Source: Bradysia coprophila
Lineage: Eukaryota; Arthropoda; Insecta; Diptera; Sciaridae
Reading direction: 5' to 3'
DNA: 64,000 bases
Assembly: GCF_014529535.1 (NCBI RefSeq)
Contig: NW_023503608.1
Span: 3,038,001-3,102,000 of the forward strand
Shown: positions 48,001 through 59,816 of the stretch, in pieces
Position numbering within the stretch: position 1 is the stretch's first letter
How the letters are laid out: every line of letters begins with the position of its first letter
The notes under the pieces: generated by a model
The model's input: the letters and a program-made list of their open reading frames with translations, nothing else
What the model was told of the DNA's origin: nothing
The model's database searches: none
Position numbers and translations under genes: made by a program

Positions 48001-51000
48001 AACAGTATAGTAGAAAGTTTTCAGAGCTATATTTGCAGAGCGATTTACTATTTAAGATCGCCTATTTTTTGTGGTTTTTTCATCGAAAACAACATTTTAA
48101 ACGTAAGAAAATTGATACAAACGATCACACATATTGACGAGACAACAATAATTTTACTATAACTTACCATCTTTATTCATGCCCATCTGTAGACACTTTT
48201 TCAGTCGACAAGCCTGACACTGATTTCGATGGGCCTTATCAACAATACATCGTCCAGTACCAGCTTGACATCTGCAATAAAACGGTACAAGAATTATAGT
48301 TTTGATACAACCATCTAAACGCACGAAATTGTAGAATCAACACGAGAAATTAATCGGAGTAAAATTCATAACATTAATTTCCCTTCAATATCGAGTTAGC
48401 GCGATGGCTAATCTTTTTTATGTATGAAGAGATAAACTCACTTAATGCACTTAATTCTGCATTTAATTTATTAAATTGAATTTCATTTATTTACACCACT
48501 CTTTGGCCTATTGTCATGCAAATTAATGTCGATCGTATTAGTTACCACCAGTAAAATACACCTACTGGCAAATAAAGTCCGTGCATTTAGCAGAACGGGA
48601 AAAATCACCCCCTTAACCTATCTACATCGCACTATTAAAATTCAACATTTTTATATCAAACAATTATTTACGTCTCTATACTACTAAATCCATCGTATGG
48701 CATCGTAGAATAGAAAATTTGTTTTCACAAACAAACACGTACGCATGGTACATTTAATGTAAAAACGCAAATATCCTCTGTAAACGATATATATATATAC
48801 CAGTCCACAGCCAGACGGTATAAAATGGTGTTCAGAGCATAAAGTCGGATAACATACAAGAAATCCCGTAAGTCATTTAGTTTGAGTGGTATCAGATGTA
48901 CACTGATTTTTAGTAAAGTGAAAATTAAATGAGATAAAAATCAATAATTCCCTTTCCCGTCGGTAAAGTATTTTGTATGTGGAATAGTCATTCGTGCGGT
49001 TTTTGATAGCGTGAATTATTTTTCCGAAGGATACGAGTGTTAAGCCCTGAGTTCTGAATTGCAGACACGATGTCAGTTCAGGGACTATTTTTGACTATTT
49101 GCTAAATTTGTTAAAATTTCCTAAAACTTGTTAAAAACTCCTAAAATTTGTTTATTTTTATTTTGGAAAAGCTTAGTAATCTTTGGAATGTTGTAGCAAA
49201 TTTATTTTCCAAAAATATGCCCTTGTCAGTTTGTCAACTTTAACAGGACTTCAAGAGTACAGCAGAGGTAAACGTAAAAAAGGTCTAAAATATCAGAAAG
49301 ACCGTGTTTTGGTAGTCTCAGTTATATTTAATGTTAATCAGAACCTGTAACTTAATCGATGGAAGAAAACAACCACCAGTAGTCAAAGAAATGGGAGTTC
49401 TAGTAATTTCAAAGCAATCCTGAAATGCGCTTTTCTATATAATTTATATACTTTTGTTTTCCCTAGAGTCGAAAGTGGCGAATTACATCACTCACTAGGG
49501 ACTAAAAAGTTGAAAAGTCACATTTTAATATACATTACTTACCAATGGGGCAAATGATGGAAATGGTACTTCTTGTGTGAATTTTGCTGAGGTCGGTAAA
49601 CACACAAGAAGTACCATTTCCAACATTTGCCCCATTGGTAAGTAAGGTATTTTATTCAAAAACTTGAGGTAAAGTTTTGGATCCGTGCAGTAAAGTTAAC
49701 TTTACCTAACGTTTTTGAATAAATAAATATTTCATTTCATTTCATTTATTTCCAAAAACAAATTTCTTACGTTAATCGCACCGCGTAGCTCCAGTATGCG
49801 TTACAATTCTAAGGAGCTATTATATTTGTTGTCCGTGGATTGACGTTGAAACATTATACCAATGGCAGTATTTACGTAATAACAATTTAATAAAATTTTA
49901 TTGCATATGCGGGATGTTTCTCCAAATTGTTGTTGTCCTAGCACTTATAAACAGACATTATTTGAAATTGACAGGGGGAATTATCGTTCCCCTACGCCTC
50001 TTTTCTCTTTTTCACGATGTTTCCCCTCATATGTCAATAATCTACTGATAAACGAACGAATAGATTCATTGTCTCGTATTATAAGGATATTAAAAGAAAG
50101 TATGTGAAATTCACATTGTGAATACAAATGAAGTAAAAGATTTTGTATCAACCGCTGTATCAACAAATGAAGTACGAGAGTTGAAGATTGTACCTCGATA
50201 CACTTTCCGTTCCTTATTTATTTATCGTATGACTTTATCAACTAAAAACTCATAAAAAAAAACAAAACATTGCATGAAAACCAACAATAACATTGATCAC
50301 TTGTTTCGACTATCGAATAATTGATTCGAACACACCATGTAGTCCGGGATGTCCTAACGGAGTTCAGCAACTAATGAATGAACGATTGTCTGATAGTTAC
50401 GACTACACCAAAGCCCGGGATGTCCTTACGGAGTTCAGCAGCTAACAACTGGTGCATTTGTCGATCAATCATCAATTTCAAACATTCGGCCATTTTCGCG
50501 TTGTAACACTGTTTCCATTGTATGCAATTCTTTGTCATTTTCCGGTCCAAATTCCAAACTCCAATTGTTCGGTCTTAGTTGATTTGCCGGGATGTCCGTG
50601 AGGAGTTCGGCAGCCAGGTGATGTTGATTAATTAAGCATAGCTTAAACGATGGGCTTTCTTCAAGCTAACATCATCCATCGTACGAAATGACACTTTCCA
50701 GTGGAGTTTTTGGACAGTCGAAGGTGTGCTCTATGTAGTGATTGAGGTTATGTTTCTTTGTTCCGATCGCGATAGCGATAAATTCGATTAAATTTTGCTC
50801 CGCTTGTTGAAACTCCAATTGATTTGGAAACACCGAACTTTCATTAGTACTTTACATTTATAAAATACGAACAAAACTCATTACAACGATACTTATGTAT
50901 CAATTTTCTATCACTACAAGAAAAACCGTGACCATCGTAAATGAATGTCAACTGTCATCCGTTCCTTAAAGGTTTACAATCGAAAGAGCCGCTTATAATC

Positions 51001-54000
51001 GTATCTTTGACATGTTTTCTAACTTAAGAAATGTCGTGGTTTGTAATTAATTCCACAAGAATATCGTTGAACAATTGAAAATCTAGATTTTTATTTTCTG
51101 AATTTTATTTAACTAGATGTCCTCTAGCAACAAGAATGAAATACAAAAAAAAAAATCTAGATTTTCATTTGTATTTTATTTTGATGGAATAATTTACAAA
51201 TGGCAACAGCTCCCAAAACATAAAGCGTATCGAATTTCCCTGTATGTCTCAAATTGTAGGACAAAAAATGCGGTTCGAATTTGAGGAAACATTTTAGGAA
51301 AATGCTTCACACAATTTTACCCGTAATGATGCTGAAAATTTACGAACATTAAGTCAACAGTACGCTGGACGGAGCATGTTAAAAAAAACATGAGTCATTA
51401 TTTACAACAGTATCGATGATTTACTTAACAAAAAACCAAATAATCCCAATTTCCAATCGATTCACATGCCATTCATACCAATCTACAGTAATTAAAAATT
51501 AATAAAACCCTTTGTCCTACATCAAACTTGTTTAAATACAGGCAATTCGAATCGTTGACATTGCAATATTGAAATTTAAATTGCTATGTAGCGTCTGTAC
51601 CACAAAATATATTCCGTTCAATACATTCAATTATACTACAACTTTGGTCGTCCCAAAATGAATTGAAAAATTAACATATCAATCTACTAAACCGGTATCC
51701 ATATCCAACACCACTCACATTAAGTGGAAACTTTTTAATCTCGAATTTTTGTTAAAATATCCATAATTTCACCATCGAATCTCGTAATCGCTATATCGAA
51801 CACACGATATTCACTAATTCATCGCAAAACATTTTCTCAAACGTTTAATACTTTATTGATATTCTTCCTGCTACCAGCCAACCACAACCTAAATAAATAT
51901 AATTCTGGATATAAATTCGTTTAATCCCTCCATTCAATATTTTCTACGTTTCCGAACAGTTTTGATTCAATATTTTGATATTTGGACATAGGAAATCAGT
52001 TCAAAAGTATTACCACGCAAAGCCAAATATAATAGAACGACATTCATCTACATTCTCTACTGCCATCGTATTACAACATGGAATAAATACAACAACAGAC
52101 GGAAAACACTCAACAGTAACATAGCGTATTATATACATCGCAGAGCGAAAGGTATATCTTTAGCATCCCATGGGATCGATAAGGATTCAACTAGGATATA
52201 CTTGGCCAAATGTGACCATATCAGTCATAAATGGTACGGGGGGCATGGTTTTATGCTGTGTAGTTATGAAATACTGGTCTATATTGAGGGAGGAAGTGCA
52301 ATACTTTGTTTATAAATATTTATCAAATTCAGATGTGTAAAGGTTTATGAAAACATAATTTGTAAAAAATAAATCCCAATCTGATTCGAATTTAAATTCA
52401 TGTGCCAGGCACCGTTCATGCACGATTGTACGCAAATTAACGATAAAATCGAATACATCCATTCATCGAAAAGTAGTTTTCATTAAGATCCACTTGCCAG
52501 TCTGTTACACAAAATTTGTGATTTAAATATTCGCCATATTGACGCACCTTCTGACCTCTCATCAGACCCATCAAATAATGAGATACACCGAGATAATAAA
52601 ATTTCAATCAAAGTATGGTGCACTTCAATTTCAATTACTATCATATCACTAATCCAATTGAATATAAGGGTTGATTTATCATCAATGAATGGACGAATTA
52701 CGGCTGGTGTAGCAAGTACAAAAATACAATCGACGAGTACGAACCAAAATGCAAGGATGATCCGCATTAACAAATGTGTTGTCGGTTGTTGAGTCTGTTG
52801 AGGGAAATGAGTGCGTGATACACGGCGGATTTTATTTTATTCGGTATTGAAAATGCTCTGCACAGTCAATCTAATTCGTTCGTCGCATTCAGTGGGATTG
52901 TAATTATTTTGATCTTACTTGACGCACATGTCAGCATATTTTCGAGAAAAAAAAATTACTCACGAAAATTGAAGAGATTACCACACATGACTTCAATGAA
53001 AGTAAATTGATTTCAAAATCGGAGATGAGTGCCTGCTTATATCTAACAGCATGTCTTCTTAGGAGCTTGAATCGGGTTAGATTTGGTTATTCTTTGAATT
53101 TACAGGATTTTGAAAATTACAGTCAACAGATAAGATCAGGAAACTTTTCCGTCCTTTCCACTGAGAACAAGAACATATGATTTCTTAAGCATAATAAAAG
53201 ACAACACACAACATCAAAGGGCTAATTGACTAAATGACATTACCAACGAACAATTACATGTAACACAAAGAGACGTTATGGGTACTATATCCATTGGATA
53301 TTATCCAAGACGCAACCTAATAGCCGATTTAGTCATGTGTCATTATTGTGGACAAAAACTGAGTGGTGCGGTTGAGTTTCGAACCCACAATCAGCAATCG
53401 CACTTGCTCGGTTATAGCACATAGCTTTCGATAATCCTCAATGTTAGCCGAAGAAACTCTAGTAGCTAGAATCAATCGTTGTATGTAATTTGAGACATAA
53501 CTTATTTCACAATGTTCTGCCAATATCAATATTATCATACTAGTATACAATGGAAACGTCGACATCGCTTGTGGAATGAATTCGATTGATGGAATTTATG
53601 ACTCTTTTGCAATAGCGCTGGTAAAAACACAAACGTCCTCTTGTGGCTGTTCAACCGTGAGTTGATTCACTGAATTGTTTTCAAAAAATGTGGCGGGATG
53701 ATTCAACAAAAAATATTTATTGTTGATCGGTTGAATGTTTTTAGTATTTGCAATTTCCAAAATTAAATCAATTTGATCTGTCAGTATTTTCCGTGTAATA
53801 CCAGGTGAAAAAAATAGATGGAATACAAACAGATAAACATGGAGCAATTGAGCACAGTGCACTTGTGTTATTTTAAAAATAATAAGAATTTCGTACACAT
53901 ATTTATTGTGCACGTAAGCTGTTGCTCGGTGCACACAGAGAAAAAGGCAAATAAAGGAGATTCTTCGCAAAAGCAAATACAGATTAAAAGCAAACAATCT

Positions 54001-54953
54001 TGCCTGTCGTTGGTTGGAATCTAAAATTGTTGTGAATCTTACAGTCTCGAGACCCACTCCTCCGTTAAATTATACAATTTTCAGGTTTCCCAAGGACCGA
54101 AAAAATTCGTTAAGAGTGATATCGCAAAAACTTCGACCAATTTTGAAGAAATTGAAAGACTGCTTTCATGGACTGTCTTTCATTTCCACTACATATCTCC
54201 GATTTTTTCGACTATCCATGTGCCAACAGGTCAAAAGTGAGGGAATGTCAGAGCGTCGTGAAAACACATTTTTTTTGCAGTAACTCGTATTTTTAAAACT
54301 TGAAATATTGTCCGAATATAGACCACTGAAAAACCTGCCATTAATGTAGATGTAGAGCCGCTGCACATTCGAGAGTTATTTGTGGAAGTAATGTAAATTT
54401 TCTAAAAGTACTGTTGCCCTGTAATAGATCCTATCCGCGGAACCGACTATATGGCGTTGTAGCTGAACACTCCTACTCTCATTGCATGTTAGCTAGACCT
54501 CAGGTTACCTTTTCGATTACCCTATCTTTTCTCACTGTTTCAACACTGTTAATTCTACTTCCTTTTCGATCTAAATGTCTTCAATAGTTTGATGCAAAAT
54601 CTTGTACTTAACTATTTTATCACCTATTTTGCTTATTTGCTATGATAAGCAAATTTTAGCTAAACTAATCGTCTTTCTGTCGCCTTACCTGTAAATCAAT
54701 TTTCGCCTCACGCTTCGCTTGAAAAATCCCGAACACCCATTGCAAGCCAATATGCCATAGTGCTTTCCCGAACTGGTATCGCCGCACACCACACATATCA
54801 GCCCCAAATGTTGAACTTTCTTATTGCCATTGGTCATCGAACTTAATGTAGTGCACTCGTTGTTGTTGCCATTATTGGACGACATATTTTGTGTTGGCCA
54901 TGGAATTAATCGATTTTGCGGTGAATAGCAGGATACAGGTGACGACCGTTGAT
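39086..54953 (-). CDS. Hr51: Nuclear receptor Hr51 / unfulfilled (NR2E3, PNR/fax-1 type); 5' exon(s) not located
   Basis: Nine minus-strand exons with continuous phase: 54953-54689, 48271-48168, 43319-43205, 43140-42821, 42753-42661, 39978-39782, 39713-39570, 39502-39338, 39268-39086; about 527 residues visible. The first starts inside a codon ([18 protein letters not shown]), so at least one exon lies upstream, though an internal ATG at 54885 exists. DNA-binding domain: [21 protein letters not shown]-box [19 protein letters not shown], then zinc module 2 [18 protein letters not shown] and the T-box [16 protein letters not shown] Asn/Ser/His-rich hinge follows. Ligand-binding domain: [59 protein letters not shown], and the C-terminus [15 protein letters not shown] ... 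[17 protein letters not shown]. Family role: neuronal transcription factor (mushroom-body axon wiring and clock neurons in Drosophila). Introns of 4.8 and 6.4 kb hold many repeats. Confidence 0.94.
40832..40934. repeat. Palindromic element with nested hairpin
   Basis: Outer arms AATCGTATGCTGGTATATTA... and ...TAATATACCTCCATACGATT pair imperfectly and continue through ATCGCAC/GTGCGAT. The centre TGCCAATCTCGGC/GCCTCGGATTGGCA forms its own hairpin. A separate TATCGCACTAGTGCGATA palindrome sits just upstream at about 40773. Confidence 0.6.
41665..41885. mobile_element. Internally deleted copy of the 38089-38770 element
   Basis: Carries the same left end (GACGGCAAGCATATGACCAG ... TATTACTTCCATCGA) and the same right end (TATTTTACTATATGAAGGAC ... 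GTTATCGATAACAGATGAAT), but only about 220 bp in total. The 64-bp inverted repeats of the long copy are missing. Confidence 0.65.
41910..42061. repeat. 13-bp inverted repeats flanking a 21-bp tandem array
   Basis: GAAACTACGCGAG (41910-41922) and CTCGCGTAGTTTC (42049-42061) are perfect inverse complements. Between them, about 41958-42037 holds four tandem copies of CCAATAGAAGGAAATAGTAC with a few substitutions. Confidence 0.7.
44217..44988. mobile_element. Foldback element made of two inverted tandem arrays
   Basis: The ends are TATTGGCACCGGGTG and its inverse CACCCGGTGCCAATA. The left part (about 44255-44425) holds about four units containing ACGAAATATAACGTAAA. The next part (about 44440-44725) holds about six units of the inverse, TTACGTTACATTTCGTAAAA plus GGACGAATTCCCTAGTATCG. 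The right part (44809-44978) has one inverted and three direct copies of a 42-bp unit (AGTATAATAAAGAGACTATT). Structurally like FB foldback transposons. No coding frame. Confidence 0.75.
44809..44978. repeat. 42-bp tandem units, one copy inverted
   Basis: Three head-to-tail units GCCATTAGTCACAGTATAAT ... GACAGCTGGT (about 44853-44978) follow one unit in opposite orientation (GGTGCCAATAGTCTCTTTAT ... at 44809). Confidence 0.8.
49535..49645. repeat. 111-nt near-perfect hairpin (45-bp arms, 21-nt loop)
   Basis: 49535-49579 and 49601-49645 are inverse complements with a single mismatch (GATGG against GTTGG). Left arm begins TTACTTACCAATGGGGCAAA and ends TACTTCTTGTGTG. Such a stem could be a MITE, a hairpin-RNA locus or a miRNA-like precursor. 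It sits in the large Hr51 intron. Confidence 0.85.
50344..50615. repeat. Three dispersed copies of a 28-bp motif
   Basis: CCGGGATGTCCTAACGGAGT followed by TCAGCA(A/G)CTA occurs at about 50344, 50415 and 50587 (the last with GTGAGGAGTTCGGCAGCC). Spacings are 71 and 172 bp and flanks are not similar, so this is not a simple tandem array. Function unknown. Confidence 0.7.
53370..53470 (-). repeat. tRNA-related SINE candidate
   Basis: On the minus strand GGGTTCGAAACTCAACCGCACC contains a B-box-like GTTCGAAAC, preceded by AACCGAGCAAGTGCGATTGC. The T-arm pairs 4 of 5. No clear A-box or 3' tail was found. Confidence 0.3.
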
Positions 54954-56809
54954 CTGTGGATGTTTACGAAATGGTAAATCAATTTGTCGTTATGCATTTT
55001 ATGCAAATATGATGGCTTAAGAGCACAGCACATTCGATGCTGTAATCAGGTTTCGGTATTATGTGAGTGTCCCAAATAATGCATCCAAGAATTATCTTTT
55101 TTCCGATTTTTTATTTGTCATGTGCAAGGGTGGGTGTCTAAATTTGTATAATGCAATGTATTCAGCGCAACATAATGCATAAATTTACTTAGATATTTGG
55201 GGTTAAAATGCCGAAATTTCACCCTCGGGACAATTGTTTAGCAATCACCCCTAATTTGATGTTAGTGAATTTTTGATGCACTTCGTTTTCCTTTCATTCA
55301 ACAAACGGTACAACGATATGCATTGGCAAGTAAGTACACACAAATTTATTTGTTATAAGGGGCAAATCAAATAAAAAAAATTTACAAAATAAACTGTGAA
55401 GAAGAGGGTAGACGTGGAACGATTAAATCATATGTTTCTATTCGATTAGCGTGATACGCTTATTAATTCTAATTTACAAGCAGAGCAAATACTTGTTACT
55501 GTTCTTGTTATTTACGGACGAAATTCAAGTTTTGTTGTTCTCTTCAAAACCGGAAAAGAATGAACGAACAGCTAATTGCTGAACAGAAAATTGTTGTTGT
55601 AAACGAGCCAGAAACACGTCCGCCGGTAAGCTCAACGATTATTTTTGTCATGTTTCCACGGTATATAGTCAACCTTTTTACATATAAATTCCATTTTCAA
55701 AAATATCAAATCCTACTCTCCAGCCTAGGAAATAAAAGCATTTCTCGTACTGCCGTTAATTTGACAGCTAAAGCACTTGATGTTGCTCTTTTTGAATACT
55801 AATGCGTAATTTTCCATAAAAAAATCTATTTCCGTTTTTATGAACAAAGCGAGTGAAATACTCACAAATACGGTAAAAAGCAGCCAGAATTTTATAGGCT
55901 GATAAGTCTGCGAGTATTTGCGTTGTGGAGTGTGCGTACACCACTGTGTTGGGTCGGTATAACTATATATTTATATATACGATCCTCTTCGCCTAAACAA
56001 CTGTTAATTCTTAACATTCTCCTTCGTCAATCCACTTGGCATTCATTAGTTTGATTTTATTTATGATGATTAATCTGCGAAGCGTGAAATCTAATAAAAC
56101 ATTTACAGTGAAAATGTTACTCCAAAATATACGACGTACATATACACAAATAAATCAAAGTGGATCTTCTCTTGCAATTGAAGCAAAAAGTTACAACAAC
56201 TCGACACTTCGAAGCTCGCAAATTCAATTATTGGAAGGTATATAAAGAATTGAATCAAATTATGGCAAATCACAGAAAGTTTTTTTTTTAACTTTATTTT
56301 GCTTTAAATTGAATAGGTATAGGTGGGAATAAAAGATGAAATTGTAAACATTATCCAAATGGATGTTGCAGAAATGTTTCGATCGAAAAAATTGTTGGAT
56401 AGAAACAGATGGAACAGAAGATTCACGAAAGTTTTTACTTGCTTATCGTTCTGCAGCTTTCTTCGTTCCACATCGTTTTCTATGCTTTCAGCAGGAGAAA
56501 CGTAAATAGAGTTTTTCCACTCACTCGTACGTATGGAATGAAAGAGATGAAAAGAGAGACGGCTACTGTTATGTCATGGAATGCAAGTGGAACGAATAAA
56601 ATGGAAGCAATCAAAACCCACGAAAAGTAAAAACTTATTTTGAATTAAGTTTAGTACTGCTACTAACAAATTGAAAGTACCAGTACTAGTAATACTAGTC
56701 TAGTATGTCTGGGACTATTTTTGTAACATGAGGCTTAATGGATATTGTGCGCATTAGATATGAAAATGGAGTTAAGGTACACGTCAGAACAGGGGCTATT
56801 TTAGTGAAA

Positions 56810-56984
56810 GAATCATAAAACTTAGTGACATATTTCTGGCCAAATGGAGAAAAATGTAGAACACGACCAGATCTACATTTTTCTCCATTTGGCCAAAAAT
56901 GAGCCATCATGGCTTCATCTTCATGGTAAAAAATCGATTTGAAGAATGTCTTGGCCAGAAATATATCACTAAGTGTTATGATTC
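56810..56984. repeat. Nested palindrome with one shortened arm
   Basis: Outer arms GAATCATAAAACTTAGTGAC... (56810 on) and ...ATATCACTAAGTGTTATGATTC (to 56984) pair through TTTCTGGCCAA. An inner pair, GGCCAAATGGAGAAAAATGTAGA (56839) and its exact inverse (56872-56894), follows. The right arm carries about 57 bp (56895-56951) that the left arm lacks, bounded by GGCCAA repeats. Confidence 0.75.
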
Positions 56985-57540
56985 TTATATCAACAAAAAT
57001 TTCACCTATTTCAACAAAAGTTTCACTATTTTCAAACTCAGTTTTCAATGAAATTCTTGAAATTATTTCACTCAGGGGCTATGAGCTGGAAACGTCACTT
57101 TTACGCATTTAGTGCGTAAATATTTAAAAACATTTTGTTTTGCTTTTCTAAAGGGTTTGCAAAACTATAGTCTGGGATGACCATTTAGAGGCTTCCTCAG
57201 TTGCTTCGTAAGGGAGATATCAGTCTTTCAATATTGCTCTATGCTCTATGCTATTGCTCTATGAAGAAAATGTCGAGAGCAACAATTTTTACGATGTAAG
57301 TCTTACAATTTGTCCCTCTATCAATTCCAATGTCAGTCTTAAGTCCTCAGTGTTTCACAGGCCCTGGCTGGCGCTGATGCTGGTTCTTAGATACAGCTCA
57401 GGGGATTTTGCTAAAACTTGTTTACTTGAATAGCACTTCCCTCCCCCAACTCACTTATGAAAAAACCCGCGATGTTAACTTACACTTTTATTTAAAGTGC
57501 GTTGAGCCCCACCGTGGATTATTTATGACATCGAGCAAAG

Positions 57541-57611
57541 TACTTTATTAGGCTATATATGTGCAGCCGCAGGCTGTGTGTCATAATACACATCGTGAGC
57601 CTAATAAAGTA
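57541..57611. repeat. Small inverted repeat
   Basis: TACTTTATTAGGCT and AGCCTAATAAAGTA are perfect 14-bp inverse arms enclosing 43 bp. Confidence 0.6.
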
Positions 57612-58462
57612 TAATTTGCACCGAGATTCATAGAACGATTTATGAATATCTACTTCTGAAAAATTTTCATTTCGGGACAAACAATTAAGTGTTACAGAAA
57701 CAGATCTAGTTTTCAAAATGAAAAAATAGATGACCCACTACAATGAGGTCCATGTTCGAACAGTACAAAATTGGTGTACAGAAAATTTCGTTTTGGGTTT
57801 TCGTTTTCAAAAGTTTTTTTTTAAATTTTTATCAAGACTAAATTACGAAGCAGCAAACTGAAAAACATTTTATTCACCAATGTTTACACAATTGCCGATT
57901 CCAACTAAAAAGTAAAAATTAATATATTTCTTATTTATGTAGTAGCAGTACCTATTCTGTTTGAATTAAAATGAATTTTTATTCGTTTTGTTTGAAGTTC
58001 TCTTTTATTTAATCAATGACAAATTCTTGTATCCAAAGACACTTTTCTGTATGGAAAAATATTATTCGATCTCATATGCCGAAGGAGGGCATGGTAAGTT
58101 GCTTCCTGTTTTTGTGTCGCAAGAATAACATCTGAAAAGTATTGGCGACTGCAAGAAAACCTAAATCAGAAAAATCATTGACGCCACGCTCTTTAGACAG
58201 GAGGGGGTCGGATAATAATGTATGCTCTACTGACATTTTGATTTTTTCCTTAGAAGTTCCGTCAGAACTTTTTCGACGTAGACAATATTTGAATAGCCCC
58301 TGAATTGTCATAGAAATCCAATTGTTCTTTGATAGTAACGGATCATATGCAAACTTTTATAATCGTTCTTTACAAACTGATGGCTTCCCAACAATTTGTT
58401 CGTTTCGGAACATTTTCTTTTTTATTGAATCATTTACTTTAGTAGGTAAAGTAATAGTACTT

Positions 58463-58594
58463 TATTGGTAGGCGAGACAAATTCGAGAATTACTTCGTAT
58501 GTACATATTGTATATAACAAGTGAGCGTAGCGAACGCGTGTGTATACAATATGTACATAAGAAGTGATTCGAGAATTTTTCTCGCCTACCAATA
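58463..58594. mobile_element. Palindromic MITE next to the tRNA-like element
   Basis: TATTGGTAGGCGAGACAAAT... and ...TTCTCGCCTACCAATA are inverse ends. Pairing continues inward through CGAGAATTACTTCGTATGTA and TACAATATGTACATAAGAAG over about 55 bp per arm. The centre is GTGAGCGTAGCGAACGCGTG. It abuts, 5 bp away, the left terminal repeat of the next element. Confidence 0.75.
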
Positions 58595-58756
58595 CAATGC
58601 TTTATCTTCCATGTGTGACTATTTCATACATTCAGCGTTTCTGTATATAAACTCGAAGGCATACAAACACCACTGAAATATTTGGTGTATCTAGTACACA
58701 AGCATCATGTGTGACAATCAAGCAAATTATGGCAACATATCGAGATGTAATCGTAA

Positions 58757-58830
58757 GTCTCGGTGGCCGAATCGGCTAGAGCGCGTCAATTTTATGCACA
58801 TGATCGTGAGTTCTATTCTCACAACGAACA
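58757..58830 (+). ncRNA. tRNA-like unit 1
   Basis: A-box TGGCCGAATCGG matches consensus. The T-arm is a perfect 5-bp stem (GTGAG-TTCTATT-CTCAC) with a 7-nt loop; the B-box has one mismatch. A run of eight T, then more T, follows at 58831, like a Pol III terminator. The acceptor stem pairs poorly, so this is not a standard tRNA. Confidence 0.5.
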
Positions 58831-59259
58831 TTTTTTTTGTTTTTTTTTTTCAATCTTCTATCAAAAAATTGTAAATAAACTGATCTCCGGTATCGTAGGT
58901 AGATTTTCAATCGAAGGAATATCTGTTGTAAACCGAGACCTTAGCCTTTTTGTCATATTGATTTGCAATGACACATTTCTCGGCAGATATTTGTACAATC
59001 GAAAAACTAATAACGCTACAGAAATCCTGATATAAAACACTACACAACGTAATTTTGAATAACGAGAATCCGTTTAGTCAAAATTTGATTATTTTTCGTT
59101 CTAAACATACACACGCGACATTCATGCATGCACTTTTTAAATTGATCGGACTACCTGCGACAGACTTACTAACACATCTATGCGAGCATCTATGTTCATT
59201 GCTTTTATGTTCTACATACATGTGGGGTTTCATGACAACAAATCTAAGTGGAATCATCA

Positions 59260-59332
59260 ATCTCAGTGGCCGAATTGGCTGGAGCGTGAACTTTTTATGC
59301 ATGAGGTCGTGAGTTCTCTTCCCGCACCAAAC
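59260..59332 (+). ncRNA. tRNA-like unit 2
   Basis: Same layout as unit 1: A-box TGGCCGAATTGG, then GGTCGTGAGTTCTCTTCCCG, where the B-box has two mismatches and the T-arm is weakened. Long T runs follow at 59334-59350. About 503 bp downstream of unit 1. Confidence 0.45.
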
Positions 59333-59741
59333 ATTTTTTTATTTTTTTTTATTCATTTTATCAAAATAAATTGCAAATAAACTATGCTCATCTCTTTATC
59401 GTAAGTTGATTTTCATTCGTACGAATTTCTGCTGAGCACTGAGTCCCTGCGCTTTTTTACACATTTTTACACCACATTTGCGATGGCATATTTCTCGGCA
59501 TATATGATATAAATAATTTACAGAAATCTTGAGGTAAAACAAAAAAAAAAAAGAAATTTTGAATGAAGAGTATCCGTTTCATCAAAATTTGATTATTTTC
59601 CGTTCTAACCGAAACCAAACATGGCATTCACACATACACGCGACACATTTTGCAGTACATGTTGCTTATATACTTTATAAATTGAGTCGCACAATGCGGC
59701 ATAAGACAATCATGAGGGTATGTATATCTGATATACCCGAA

Positions 59742-59816
59742 GACTCTGTGGTCAGATGGTTAGCGTAGTTTGTTCATAAGTCGGAGGTTCCGTGTTCGAA
59801 TCTCCGTCGGGTCACT
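59742..59816 (+). ncRNA. tRNA-like unit 3
   Basis: GACTCTG ... TCGGGTC can pair as an acceptor stem (about 6 of 7, with wobble) followed by A. The B-box GTTCGAATC fits consensus; the A-box TGGTCAGATGG has one mismatch. The anticodon-like loop TTCATAA would give CAT, but its stem does not pair, so it looks like a decayed or modified tRNA. A TTTTTTT run follows at 59819. Confidence 0.5.

Larger units (their letters stand above)
43320..48167. other. Hr51 intron (4.8 kb)
   Basis: Separates the second DNA-binding zinc module exon from the T-box exon. The only structured item I find is the composite foldback element at 44217-44988. Remaining open frames are below 100 codons with no family match. 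About 47690-47750 has a GTCTCTGTTACCGATAGCAA motif like the right end of the 38089-38770 family. Confidence 0.6.
48272..54688. other. Hr51 intron (6.4 kb) between the two zinc-module exons
   Basis: Largest intron of the gene. Contains the strong hairpin at 49535-49645, three copies of a GGGATGTCC motif (50344-50615) and a tRNA-related repeat candidate (53370-53470). A 153-codon frame at 53596-54057 (-) has no family match and overlaps nothing that supports splicing. Confidence 0.6.

Noticed and set aside
53596-54057. 153-codon open frame on the minus strand in the Hr51 intron
   Set aside because: Hydrophobic and low-complexity start, no recognised domain and no splice support; length is possible by chance over a 64-kb AT-rich window. 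Left unannotated.
59742-59816. Functional tRNA-Met (CAT anticodon)
   Set aside because: Acceptor and B-box look good, but the anticodon stem does not pair and the A-box has a key mismatch; kept as a tRNA-like unit.
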